A stretch of DNA of 64,000 nucleotides from Mariniblastus sp964414815 (lineage in GTDB: Bacteria; Planctomycetota; Planctomycetia; Pirellulales; Pirellulaceae): assembly GCA_964414815.1 (NCBI GenBank), contig CAYPXY010000003.1:124001-188000 (forward strand), in the 5' to 3' direction. A program made the position numbers and the translations under genes. This document shows positions 25,630-33,643 of the stretch, piece by piece (the first letter of the stretch is position 1; each line of letters opens with the position of its first letter). The notes under the pieces are model-generated. The model was not told the origin of the DNA, made no database searches, and saw nothing but the letters and a program-made list of their open reading frames with translations.

Positions 25630-26994
25630 ATGCCAAAGAAAGCAAATCGCCGCGAGTTCTTTAGAGAGGCCGGCGCCAGTACATTGGGAATCGCGATTTT
25701 GTCCCCCAACCTGTTCCCGCAACGAAAAATCAAACACTGTGTTATCATCGGTTCGGGTTTTGCGGGACTGTCAGCCGGTTTGAAGCTTAAAAATGCCGGT
25801 TGGAAAGTAACGATTTTGGAAGCCCGCAGCCGGATCGGCGGGCGAGTGTTTTCTTATTCTTTGCCTCAAAATAAAAACCTCATCTGCGAACTCGGTGCGG
25901 AATGGGTTGGCGAAAGTCACGAAAGAATTCAGGAATTATGTAAGGAATTCGGAATTCCCTTGCAAAAACATCAGTTCGACGATTACCTGCTGCAGAATGG
26001 AAAAGTCTCTCGCCCCCATGAGTGGAGTTTCTCGCCGAAAGCAAAAGAAGCGTTTGAAAAGGCAATCCGAGACTATGAGAAAATGAGTCCGGTTGAAAGA
26101 AACATGCTCGACTGCGCCGACTGGTGGACGCATCTGGAAGGCCTCGGTTTTTCACCGGAAGATCTGCGCTTGCGTGATTTGATCGACAGCACTGATTTCG
26201 GGGAATCCATCCGTCAGGTTTCCGCCTTTGCTGCCCTTGCCGAATACGCCGAATCGAGTCCAAAAAATGAGATGGACTACAAAATGACGGGCGGGAATTC
26301 GCGATTGACCGAGGAGCTTGTCAAAAGAATCGGAAGTGAAAACATTCGCCTGAGAAGTCCGGTCGTTGCGGTTGATCAGGCCCATGGTATCGTTACCATA
26401 AAAACCGACAGCGAAAGTTTTACCGCCGATGCTTGTATCTGTACTGCTCCCGTCAATAGTCTTCTAAAAATAAAATTCACTCCCGACTTGCCGACAGCAC
26501 AAAAACAGGCCGCAGAACGATTGACTTATGCAAGGATCTGCAAAAATTCAGTTTTGTATTCACGCCGCTTTTGGAAAGATGAAAATTTCTCAATGGTTTC
26601 CGATACAACGTCTCATTTCTATTTTCACAGCACGCAAAATCAACGCGACGAGGAGGGGATTTTGACGGCTTATGCAATCGGTGAAAAAGCAGATGTTTTG
26701 GCGTCGCAATCGGATGAACGCAGAATGAATATCATTACTCGCGATTTGGTTGATTTCGATCCGGGTGCCCCCCAGTTGGCCCGAGGGATTGCTTCCTACG
26801 CCTGGCAACGCGATGAATTTACCGATGGGGCATACGCCCTCTATCGTCCGGGACAATGGTTTACCATTCGTCCGGCTTTGGCCTGTCCACACGGAAAGGT
26901 TTTATTTGCCGGCGAACATCTTGCGGATTGGCAAGGATTTATGGAAGGTGCAATCAACACAGGAGAGGAAGCGGCTGAATCCTTGTTGAAATAG
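25630..26994 (+). CDS. Flavin-containing amine oxidase
   Basis: A 454-residue FAD-dependent amine oxidase/dehydrogenase. A Tat-like N-terminus (NRREFFREAGASTLGIAIL) precedes the dinucleotide fold IIGSGFAGLSAGLKLKNAG and the ILEARSRIGGRVF motif; GAEWVG and the C-terminal FAGEHLADWQGFMEGAINTG complete the FAD site. It would deaminate a primary or secondary amine in the periplasm if Tat-exported with bound FAD. It is A+T richer in codon use than its neighbours. No co-transcribed partner; the epimerase gene begins 113 bp downstream. Confidence 0.9.
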   Translation: MPKKANRREFFREAGASTLGIAILSPNLFPQRKIKHCVIIGSGFAGLSAGLKLKNAGWKVTILEARSRIGGRVFSYSLPQNKNLICELGAEWVGESHERIQELCKEFGIPLQKHQFDDYLLQNGKVSRPHEWSFSPKAKEAFEKAIRDYEKMSPVERNMLDCADWWTHLEGLGFSPEDLRLRDLIDSTDFGESIRQVSAFAALAEYAESSPKNEMDYKMTGGNSRLTEELVKRIGSENIRLRSPVVAVDQAHGIVTIKTDSESFTADACICTAPVNSLLKIKFTPDLPTAQKQAAERLTYARICKNSVLYSRRFWKDENFSMVSDTTSHFYFHSTQNQRDEEGILTAYAIGEKADVLASQSDERRMNIITRDLVDFDPGAPQLARGIASYAWQRDEFTDGAYALYRPGQWFTIRPALACPHGKVLFAGEHLADWQGFMEGAINTGEEAAESLLK

Positions 26995-27106
26995 CGTCGT
27001 AGGCTGTGAGTAGGGGCGGTGAGTTTCGGATGAGCCCCGTCCCGCTAGGGACACCATGTCGGTAACACTCCGAATCAACCCAACCATCAACCCTTCAGGT
27101 TTTTCA

Positions 27107-28231
27107 ATGAGATCCCTCCTTTTTGTTTTGTTACATGTTTCTCTTGGTTTATTTTTAATCACGCAAACTGAAATGACCACTGCCCAAGTCGTTGTTGAAG
27201 ACTTTGATTCGATCCGGCTCTATAAGCTAAAAAACAAGAATGGCATGGAGGTTCATGTTACCAACTATGGGGCGACGATCACTTCGATTCTCGTTCCGGA
27301 CCGAAACGCAGCGCTGGCCGATGTTGCGTTGGGATACACTGACGTTGCCCACTATATCAACGCCATCGACCGACCCTACCTGGGATGCATCGCAGGAAGA
27401 TACTGCAACCGGATCGCGGAAGCAAGATTTTCCATTGATGGTGTCGAGTACAAGCTCAACGCCAACAATGGGGCCAATCATCTGCATGGAGGAAATATCG
27501 GTTTCGACAAAGTGGTCTGGACCGCTAAGCCACTTGAAAACACCGACTCGCCGGGAGTTGAACTTCGGTATCTGGCCAAAGATGGCGAAGAAGGCTATCC
27601 CGGCAATCTGGATGTGACGGTGACGTATCGACTGACCGACAGCAATGAAATTCTGGTGGATTATCTGGCGACTACGGACAAGGCGACGCACGTCAACCTG
27701 ACTCAGCACACCTATTTCAATCTGAAGGGAGAAGGCGAGGGCGATATTCTGGATCACGTATTGAAACTGAATGCAGATCGCTTTACGCCGACCGATGCGA
27801 CCGGCATTCCAAGCGGTGAGCTTGCCCCCGTGGATGGAACTCCGTTTGATTTCAGAATTGCAAAGCCGGTCGGTCGCGACATCGACATCGACCATGAACA
27901 GATCAAGAACGGGTTGGGCTGGGATCACAACTGGGTGATCGCGGGCGAGAGTGATTCATCCCTTCGAGTCGCCGCCGAATTGTACGAACCCACCAGCGGA
28001 CGATTGTTGATCGTTAAAACAACCGAACCGGGGATTCAGTTTTATTGTGGCAACTATCTGGACGGGCGCTTGGTCGGAAAGTCGGGAAAGCCGTATCTTT
28101 ATCGCGGCGGTATCTGTCTCGAGCCGCAGCACTTTCCCGACAGCCCGAATCAGGCCGCCTTTCCATCGACCCTGCTCAAACCGGGTGAGAAGTACCAGTC
28201 GCAAACGGTGTTTGAATTTGGAGTGAGATAG
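27107..28231 (+). CDS. galM: Exported aldose 1-epimerase
   Basis: The ATG at 27107 opens a signal peptide (MRSLLFVLLHVSLGLFLITQ), so it is preferred to one 51 bp upstream. The 374-residue product has the galactose mutarotase fold: NYGATITSILVPDR, GRYCNRIAEARFSIDG, NGANHLHGG (catalytic His), LTQHTYFNLKG (second His) and GICLEPQHFPDS (catalytic Glu). It interconverts alpha and beta anomers of aldoses. Export is unusual relative to the cytoplasmic E. coli enzyme, but common in polysaccharide-degrading bacteria. Confidence 0.92.
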   Translation: MRSLLFVLLHVSLGLFLITQTEMTTAQVVVEDFDSIRLYKLKNKNGMEVHVTNYGATITSILVPDRNAALADVALGYTDVAHYINAIDRPYLGCIAGRYCNRIAEARFSIDGVEYKLNANNGANHLHGGNIGFDKVVWTAKPLENTDSPGVELRYLAKDGEEGYPGNLDVTVTYRLTDSNEILVDYLATTDKATHVNLTQHTYFNLKGEGEGDILDHVLKLNADRFTPTDATGIPSGELAPVDGTPFDFRIAKPVGRDIDIDHEQIKNGLGWDHNWVIAGESDSSLRVAAELYEPTSGRLLIVKTTEPGIQFYCGNYLDGRLVGKSGKPYLYRGGICLEPQHFPDSPNQAAFPSTLLKPGEKYQSQTVFEFGVR

Positions 28232-28248
28232 TTTGGCCCTGGCTTGAC

Positions 28249-28278
28249 ATCAGTTTGACAACGGAATGTCAAACTGAT
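28249..28278. promoter_or_regulatory. 12-bp inverted repeat with promoter-like TTGACA
   Basis: ATCAGTTTGACA, 6 bp, TGTCAAACTGAT is a perfect inverted repeat (28249-28260, 28267-28278). Its left arm holds TTGACA, followed 17 bp later by TACTGG. It may be a promoter with operator for the 28418 gene; without a U tail it is a poor terminator for galM. Confidence 0.4.
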
Positions 28279-28417
28279 ACTGGCTATCAGCAGTTGGAAT
28301 TCGCAATTTCCAGCGAAAGCACGGATGATAGCGTTTGGCACGATGGCTGCATTCAATTCGTTTGCTGTCAGACGACACGCAATCAGGTGTCAAACTCATT
28401 TTCGAAAGGACCAACCC

Positions 28418-29056
28418 ATGAAACGCCGAACCCTACCCATCGTACTGGGTGCATTGTCATTCGCTCTGGCCATCGCTGCCGGCAATCCGGCATCGGCGGA
28501 TTCCATTCGCGATATCAACCGATTGGCTCGCAGCGTCGAACGCGATGCAGCCGCTATTGCCCGGGAAACGAAACACTTTATTTACTCGCCTTATCACCGT
28601 GATCTGGTCAACAACACCGAACAATTGCGTTCGATGGCGGCCCATACTCGAAGTGTTGCTCAATCCGGTTTCAACACCGGTCACTTGCGTCGCGATGTGA
28701 TGGAACTGGGAACCCTGTATCGTGTTCTGGAAAGCAACTTCCAGTACATCGAGCGGATCGATTCGTCGAACCGGGATGCACGCCGAGTCCGAAAGTTGCT
28801 CGACAGTATCCGTGACGACATCACCCAAATGCAACGTTGCCTTCCATCAAGCGTGCTTCGTCCGGCTTATCCAGGTGGGGTTCATCCCGGTGGATTTCGA
28901 CCAGGATCTCCTTCAGGTCATGGCTTCGGCCATGGAATGGGAGGAGTAGGCCACAGCCATTCCCATGGGCATGACTTCCGACCGACTCCAGGCTCCATCT
29001 CGCTGGCCACACCGAACATCGGCATCACTTTCGATCTGTCGGGCCGGCGACGATAA
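28418..29056 (+). CDS. Exported protein with His/Gly-rich C-terminus
   Basis: The ATG at 28418 follows AAAGGACC and opens a signal peptide (MKRRTLPIVLGALSFALAIA, cleavage near ASADS), so the upstream extension is dropped; 212 residues. The body (30-145) is helical and charged (RDINRLARSVERDAAAIARE), suggesting a coiled coil. The tail is Gly/His/Pro-rich (GHGFGHGMGGVGHSHSHGHD), a possible metal-binding stretch. I recognise no family. A 146-bp repeat element begins 33 bp after the stop. Confidence 0.7.
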   Translation: MKRRTLPIVLGALSFALAIAAGNPASADSIRDINRLARSVERDAAAIARETKHFIYSPYHRDLVNNTEQLRSMAAHTRSVAQSGFNTGHLRRDVMELGTLYRVLESNFQYIERIDSSNRDARRVRKLLDSIRDDITQMQRCLPSSVLRPAYPGGVHPGGFRPGSPSGHGFGHGMGGVGHSHSHGHDFRPTPGSISLATPNIGITFDLSGRRR

Positions 29057-29088
29057 AAGTCAGATGATCGGTTCCGGTTAAGATAAAC

Positions 29089-29234
29089 CGTTTAGCCGCA
29101 AGCCGAAGCCGACCGTCAATCGTCTTTCCAGTGACCATAGGAAACCGATCAACCAATGATTGGGACTGGGAGTTCGAGAGGTGGTCGGCGCAGGCGCGAC
29201 GGCAGGCTGCAATCTCCGTAACCAACCGACCCAC
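29089..29234. repeat. Interspersed repeat, copy 2 (convergent-gene element)
   Basis: Same orientation as the copy at 9657-9804 and equally placed just after a plus-strand stop, between convergent genes. CGTTTAGCCGCAAGCCG starts it; GCCGACC (29108-29114) and GGTCGGC (29183-29189) can pair around 68 nt. The middle of the two copies has diverged while the ends are conserved. Confidence 0.8.
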
Positions 29235-29239
29235 TTAAA

Positions 29240-30232
29240 TCAACAAGATGAATTCCGCTCGACGTTGAAAACTCGCCAGCATCTCAGAAACTGCACCATC
29301 CAGAACGCAAGGATTAACGAGCCAATCGCAACGTGGCCTGTCACAATGTTTGCTTGCAGCATGCTTTTCTGAGCAATCACAAACCGGGCGGCCGATTCCC
29401 AATTCTCAAACCAGACCGGCCAGCCGTACTTCATCACCCAGCTCAAAAGCCCCAAGGCGATCTGAACCACGATCAACACCATCAACCAGTACATCGAACG
29501 GCGAATCCCCGTCTCTCGATAGGCCGATTTGCCTGTACGAATCCACTGAAACAGGGTGCCTAACAGAATCACGAACGCTGTACCAATGTGCATTAATACC
29601 AGATGCTGGAAGAACGCAGGCTTGGCATCGAGCATAATGTGCCGCACGTATGAACCGATGCAGATTTGCAGAAAGCTGATGATCAACATCACGAGTGCAA
29701 ATGCCGTCAGTGATGAACGCTTGCTCTCACGGTCTGCATTTTTTCGGCTATCTTCCAACCACCACCGCGACGTCACCACACAAAACCCGACGACCAGAGC
29801 AAAAAAAGCGGGCCCAACGCATCCGTGAATTCGCGCCAGCGTGCGGTCATCCATCAGCACCCGGACACCTCCCAGTATGCCCTGAAAAATAATCAAGGCC
29901 AGTAGTCCAGTCGCGAACCATTTGACCTTGCGCCGACGATCGGTTTTCACGGTGACGACCACTAATGCGATCGCAATCAGCCCGGCAAGCGATGCAAGTT
30001 GCCGATGGCCATGCTCTACCAGCAGATTGAACGGCCCGAACAGCCAGGTGGTGATGGGATACAGAAACATGTTGTATCCATAAGTATTGGGCCAGTCGGG
30101 AACGGCCATCCCCGCCGCGTAGGTCGTCACGGTGGCCCCAAGCCAGATCAGCGGGAAGACGAACACCACCAAGGCCACCGCAATTCGATGCGGCCACTTG
30201 ACTTGATCATAGGTCAGGTCGTTCTCCGTCAT
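29240..30232 (-). CDS. ctaA: Heme A synthase, COX15/CtaA family
   Basis: A 330-residue membrane protein with about eight helices, in the two four-helix repeats of CtaA. Haem-ligand histidines occur in LVEHGHRQLA, LARIHGCVG, LVLMHIGTA and ANIVTGHVAIG; the NTYGYNMF loop after the first helix is typical. It converts heme O to heme A for cytochrome oxidase. The ATG overlaps the stop of the upstream cytochrome c gene (ATGA), giving coupled translation in a three-gene operon. Confidence 0.9.
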   Translation of the reverse strand: MTENDLTYDQVKWPHRIAVALVVFVFPLIWLGATVTTYAAGMAVPDWPNTYGYNMFLYPITTWLFGPFNLLVEHGHRQLASLAGLIAIALVVVTVKTDRRRKVKWFATGLLALIIFQGILGGVRVLMDDRTLARIHGCVGPAFFALVVGFCVVTSRWWLEDSRKNADRESKRSSLTAFALVMLIISFLQICIGSYVRHIMLDAKPAFFQHLVLMHIGTAFVILLGTLFQWIRTGKSAYRETGIRRSMYWLMVLIVVQIALGLLSWVMKYGWPVWFENWESAARFVIAQKSMLQANIVTGHVAIGSLILAFWMVQFLRCWRVFNVERNSSC

Positions 30233-31569
30233 GGTTGCGGCTCCTCTGCGGCAAGCTGAGTCCTGACAAACGCCACCAGTGCCCAGATTTCTTCGGGGGT
30301 CATCGTCGCAGCATTCGATGGCATGGGAGTTCCCTCAATCCCGTTGGCAATCTGACGATAGATCATCTCGTCCGATGCACCGCCTCGCTTCACGGGCAAT
30401 CGCAGGTTTCTCGGGCGAACTGGGCGGGGCGGCAGTGCACCCGCTTTGACAAAGTCGCGATAGCTTTGCTTCGAATGGACATCGACGCCGGTGTTGGTAA
30501 TCCAGTCTGACGTCCAATCATCGAAGTAGATGGAGTTATCCTGGGCCAATTTTTCGACATGGCACTGAGCACAGTTCCCTTTTCCAAAGAATAACTCGCG
30601 ACCTTGTGATACCCATTCTGAATCCAGATTACCCGTCGAATCCATCTCACCTGGAGGGGGTGGCACCGGAGTGACTCGCTGTTCCGCGATCATCCAGCGA
30701 TTGAACCATTCTTCCAGTACATCTTCACCGATGATGTCGATGGCCCGCTTTTCGATTTCAGCAAGCTGCGGTTCCGCAAGCTCGCTCCAGGGGCGAGGAT
30801 AGGACTGCGACAAGAAACGTTCCTTTGATTTCAAAGTGGCTTCATCAATCAGGTAGCGTTCGACTTGTCCCCGCACCGACAGATAGCGAACATAGTCTGC
30901 CAGAATATCGACTTCCACATCATGCAGTCGCCAAAAAGCCGGCATGGCGGTACCGGGAATTCCGTTATTGATAATGTCCAGCAAGTCTTGATGGGTTGGA
31001 GCTTGTCGCAGCGGTGTCGATTTGAATTTAAATTTCCCCAGCCGAAAATCGCGGGGATACGGATCGAGGAATCCGGCTGTCGAGCCCGCTCCATCGCCCG
31101 TCACACCGTGGCAATGGGCACAATGTTCGCGGTACAATCCGAAAGCCACTCCCTGTTGGTCACTATTGACTGCCCCCGCCGCATGTTTGAGCTTCTCAAG
31201 GTCAAACCGTTTCGGTCCTGGGGTACCGGCATCTGATGGAATACCAACGGCTTGATCAGCGCTGTCAGTAGCAAGGATGGCCAGATTGGGCAATCGAGGC
31301 TCATCCGGAGTCCCAAACAGAACGAACATCATCAGTTCGATTTCGTCGCGATAGGCCGGATCAAGCTGATCGCCTTCGTCGAGTGTCAGCCGTTCCTGCT
31401 TCAGCCATTCCACGGAGTTAAATCGAAATTCCGGGGTATCTGAAAACTGACAGCCAGCGAACAACAGAATAAATCCGCAAGCAACCACCAATCGTTGAAC
31501 CGCGCCCCAACGCCAAACGCGTTCAATCGCGCCGCAGAGCAGATTGGACGGTGAGTTGAGATGCCCCAT
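30229..31569 (-). CDS. Dihaem cytochrome c lipoprotein
   Basis: The start at 31569 gives a lipoprotein signal (RLVVACGFILLFAGC, lipid Cys40), 16 bp after the upstream stop; 446 residues. Two CXXCH sites are present: EHCAHCHGVTGDGAG and GNCAQCHVEKLA, each with a downstream Met (GTAMPAFW and GTPMPSN) as probable axial ligand. It is probably a membrane-attached electron carrier in the periplasm, feeding or accompanying cytochrome oxidase, since it is coupled to heme A synthase. Oxidase subunit genes are not in the window. Confidence 0.87.
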   Translation of the reverse strand: MGHLNSPSNLLCGAIERVWRWGAVQRLVVACGFILLFAGCQFSDTPEFRFNSVEWLKQERLTLDEGDQLDPAYRDEIELMMFVLFGTPDEPRLPNLAILATDSADQAVGIPSDAGTPGPKRFDLEKLKHAAGAVNSDQQGVAFGLYREHCAHCHGVTGDGAGSTAGFLDPYPRDFRLGKFKFKSTPLRQAPTHQDLLDIINNGIPGTAMPAFWRLHDVEVDILADYVRYLSVRGQVERYLIDEATLKSKERFLSQSYPRPWSELAEPQLAEIEKRAIDIIGEDVLEEWFNRWMIAEQRVTPVPPPPGEMDSTGNLDSEWVSQGRELFFGKGNCAQCHVEKLAQDNSIYFDDWTSDWITNTGVDVHSKQSYRDFVKAGALPPRPVRPRNLRLPVKRGGASDEMIYRQIANGIEGTPMPSNAATMTPEEIWALVAFVRTQLAAEEPQP

Positions 31570-31585
31570 GAGTGCCGATACCACC

Positions 31586-32404
31586 CTACTTCTTAATCGC
31601 CTCGGCAGGAAGATGCATCTTTCCCAAATCCGTTTCCTGATCGGCAACGATCTCGACTTCGAACTCACCTCTTCGTCCCACCTCGGCGCCTTCGACTTCC
31701 AGCTTGCTCAGCCAGCCACACTTCTTGTGCCAGAACTGAAACTTCCATTTTCCGGCAGGCACGTTTTCGATTTTGAACTGCCCGTTGGCATGGGTGAACG
31801 TCACATACGGATTGTCGCGGATCATGATGACCGAGTCCATCCAGGGATGAATGTCACACTTGACTTCCCCCGGCGCTCTTTCCGGATTCTCCAGCACCAG
31901 TTCCACGCTTCCGTTGGCTGGAAGGTTGATATTGTGCTCGTTGTTGAATGTAATGATATGGCAGTTGTGACCGACAGGATCACTGTTTTTCAAAATCAAT
32001 TTCTGACCAGGCCGAACAAATAGTCCATGCGGAACAAAACGGCACTGAACATTGTCGATTGTGACCGGTTCTGATTTCTTCTTCTCATAGTCGGGATGGT
32101 AGTCGGGTTCGGGATCATCCTTTTCCAGGTACATCATGACCAGGACATCGCTTAATTCACCCTGATCCCCCACAATGAGATTGTTATCCAGCGGCGGCTT
32201 GCCATCGACCATCGCCACCTTTGCATCGGCATTACCTCCGAACACCTCCTCAGGAATTTCAGGAGTGTCTCCCTTGAGCAGAATCGTACCGGTGAGATGT
32301 CCCCACTTGCCCGATTCCTCCTGTGCCTCGGCCGGAGAGGAACCGATCCACAAACAAGTTATTACGGCGGCAGCTACAAAAACAGAATTCAATTTCAAAC
32401 TCAT
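31586..32404 (-). CDS. Exported cupredoxin-like protein
   Basis: The ATG at 32404 opens a signal peptide (MSLKLNSVFVAAAVITCLWI, cleavage near AEAQ); 272 residues. A cupredoxin-like domain occupies about 110-190, with DPVGHNCHI and KCDIHPWMDS, supplying the His, Cys, His and Met expected for a type 1 copper site. A C-terminal carboxypeptidase-regulatory-like beta domain follows (FTHANGQFKIENVPAGKWKF). First gene of the operon with the dihaem cytochrome c and CtaA, so a role in electron transfer is likely. Copper binding is not proven. Confidence 0.82.
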   Translation of the reverse strand: MSLKLNSVFVAAAVITCLWIGSSPAEAQEESGKWGHLTGTILLKGDTPEIPEEVFGGNADAKVAMVDGKPPLDNNLIVGDQGELSDVLVMMYLEKDDPEPDYHPDYEKKKSEPVTIDNVQCRFVPHGLFVRPGQKLILKNSDPVGHNCHIITFNNEHNINLPANGSVELVLENPERAPGEVKCDIHPWMDSVIMIRDNPYVTFTHANGQFKIENVPAGKWKFQFWHKKCGWLSKLEVEGAEVGRRGEFEVEIVADQETDLGKMHLPAEAIKK

Positions 32405-32636
32405 GGTCAATGCTCAAATCAAAAACAGTTCGAATCAGTGAACGACTGGTCAAACGTCATTGTAATCCCGAACCCATGCGGAAAGTAAGGATGTGTTAGG
32501 AAAAACTCAAAATGGGCAACCGCGCGCAAGAAACGGGTGGATTGGAAGCCGAATTGATTTTAGGATTCATCGCTTGATTTCTTGAGTCGTGCGCCCGAGA
32601 AATTCCCGTACGCCCTATCCCGTTTTTCATCACCGC

Positions 32637-32659
32637 AGCGGAACCGAATGAGTTCCGCT
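32637..32659. promoter_or_regulatory. 8-bp inverted repeat before the Ada-like gene
   Basis: AGCGGAAC, 7 bp, GTTCCGCT is a perfect inverted repeat ending 10 bp before the start codon at 32670. It would fold over the place where a ribosome binding site should be, and none is visible. It could be an operator or an mRNA hairpin. Confidence 0.4.
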
Positions 32660-32669
32660 CCACCAAGTC

Positions 32670-33497
32670 ATGACTTCCGACTACGACCGAATCCGACAAG
32701 CGATCCTGTTTATCAACGACCAAGCCGATCAGCAACCCGATTTGGAAACGGTCGCCAAGCAGATCGGGATCAGCCCTGCCTATCTTCAGCGCGTCTTTCA
32801 TCGATGGGCTGGCGTCAGTCCCAAGCGATTTCTCCAATATCTCAACGCGACCCGAGCAAAGCAGTTGCTGCGCGATTCCGTTTCGGTGCTCGACACAGCG
32901 TTTGAAATCGGGCTCAGCGGTCCAGGTCGATTACACGATCTAACCATTTCCATGGATGCCGTTTCGCCAGGCCAATACGCGCGACACGGTGAAGGTATTT
33001 CTGTCCGGTATGGTGTTCACGACTCTCCGTTCGGTCAATGCCTGATCGGTGTGACCGAACGAGGAATCAATTTTCTGCGATTCCTCGATGATAGTGAGGT
33101 AGAAACTCATGTTGAGGATTTGCAACGGGAGTGGCATCGCTCAAGATTGATAAAAGACCAAAAGGCAACCGCAGCGATTGTAGAATCCATTTTTCAGCAT
33201 GCCGACCGTGCGACCTTTCTGCTGCATCTCAAGGGAACCAATTTTCAGTTGAAGGTCTGGGAAGCTTTGCTGAAAATTCCTGAAAGTTGCCTGATCTCCT
33301 ATCAGAATCTTGCTCGCCGCATGGATGAGCCTGCGGCAACCCGTGCGGTGGCCAGTGCCGTCGGCAGGAATCCTGTCGCTTATCTGATTCCCTGCCACCG
33401 TGTTCTCCGCAGTTCGGGTGCGCTGGGAGGATTTCGCTGGGGGCTGGATCGAAAACAGGTCATGTTGGCGCGAGAGCTGATGCGTGGCGAATCGTAG
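32670..33497 (+). CDS. Ada-like AraC regulator fused to O6-alkylguanine-DNA alkyltransferase
   Basis: A 275-residue protein with an AraC-type helix-turn-helix at the N-terminus (about 8-105, LETVAKQIGISPAYLQRVFH) and an O6-methylguanine-DNA methyltransferase domain (about 110-270). The acceptor cysteine is Cys242 in IPCHRVLRSSGALGGFRWG. The N-terminal Ada zinc domain that senses methylphosphotriesters is absent, so it resembles E. coli Ada from its second domain on. It repairs O6-alkylguanine and may regulate transcription. The last codons form the first unit of a 21-bp tandem repeat. Confidence 0.92.
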   Translation: MTSDYDRIRQAILFINDQADQQPDLETVAKQIGISPAYLQRVFHRWAGVSPKRFLQYLNATRAKQLLRDSVSVLDTAFEIGLSGPGRLHDLTISMDAVSPGQYARHGEGISVRYGVHDSPFGQCLIGVTERGINFLRFLDDSEVETHVEDLQREWHRSRLIKDQKATAAIVESIFQHADRATFLLHLKGTNFQLKVWEALLKIPESCLISYQNLARRMDEPAATRAVASAVGRNPVAYLIPCHRVLRSSGALGGFRWGLDRKQVMLARELMRGES

Positions 33498-33565
33498 CCG
33501 ATGCGTGGCGAATCGTCACCGATGCGTGGCGAATCGTCTCCGATACGCAGCGAATCGTCACCTAC
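33482..33565. repeat. 21-bp tandem repeat, four units, starting in coding sequence
   Basis: Units at 33482, 33503, 33524 and 33545 (GCGTGGCGAATCGTMNCCGAT, the last more diverged). The first unit encodes the RGES-stop end of the Ada-like protein; in the others TAG is replaced by TCA or TCT, so the frame stays open. Confidence 0.9.
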
Positions 33566-33643
33566 TAGCCACTGCCCCCTAAATGTGCAGAATGGTCCGC
33601 ATCTGAAGCCGTCATCCGGACGGCCTCCCAGACGCGAGAGCTG

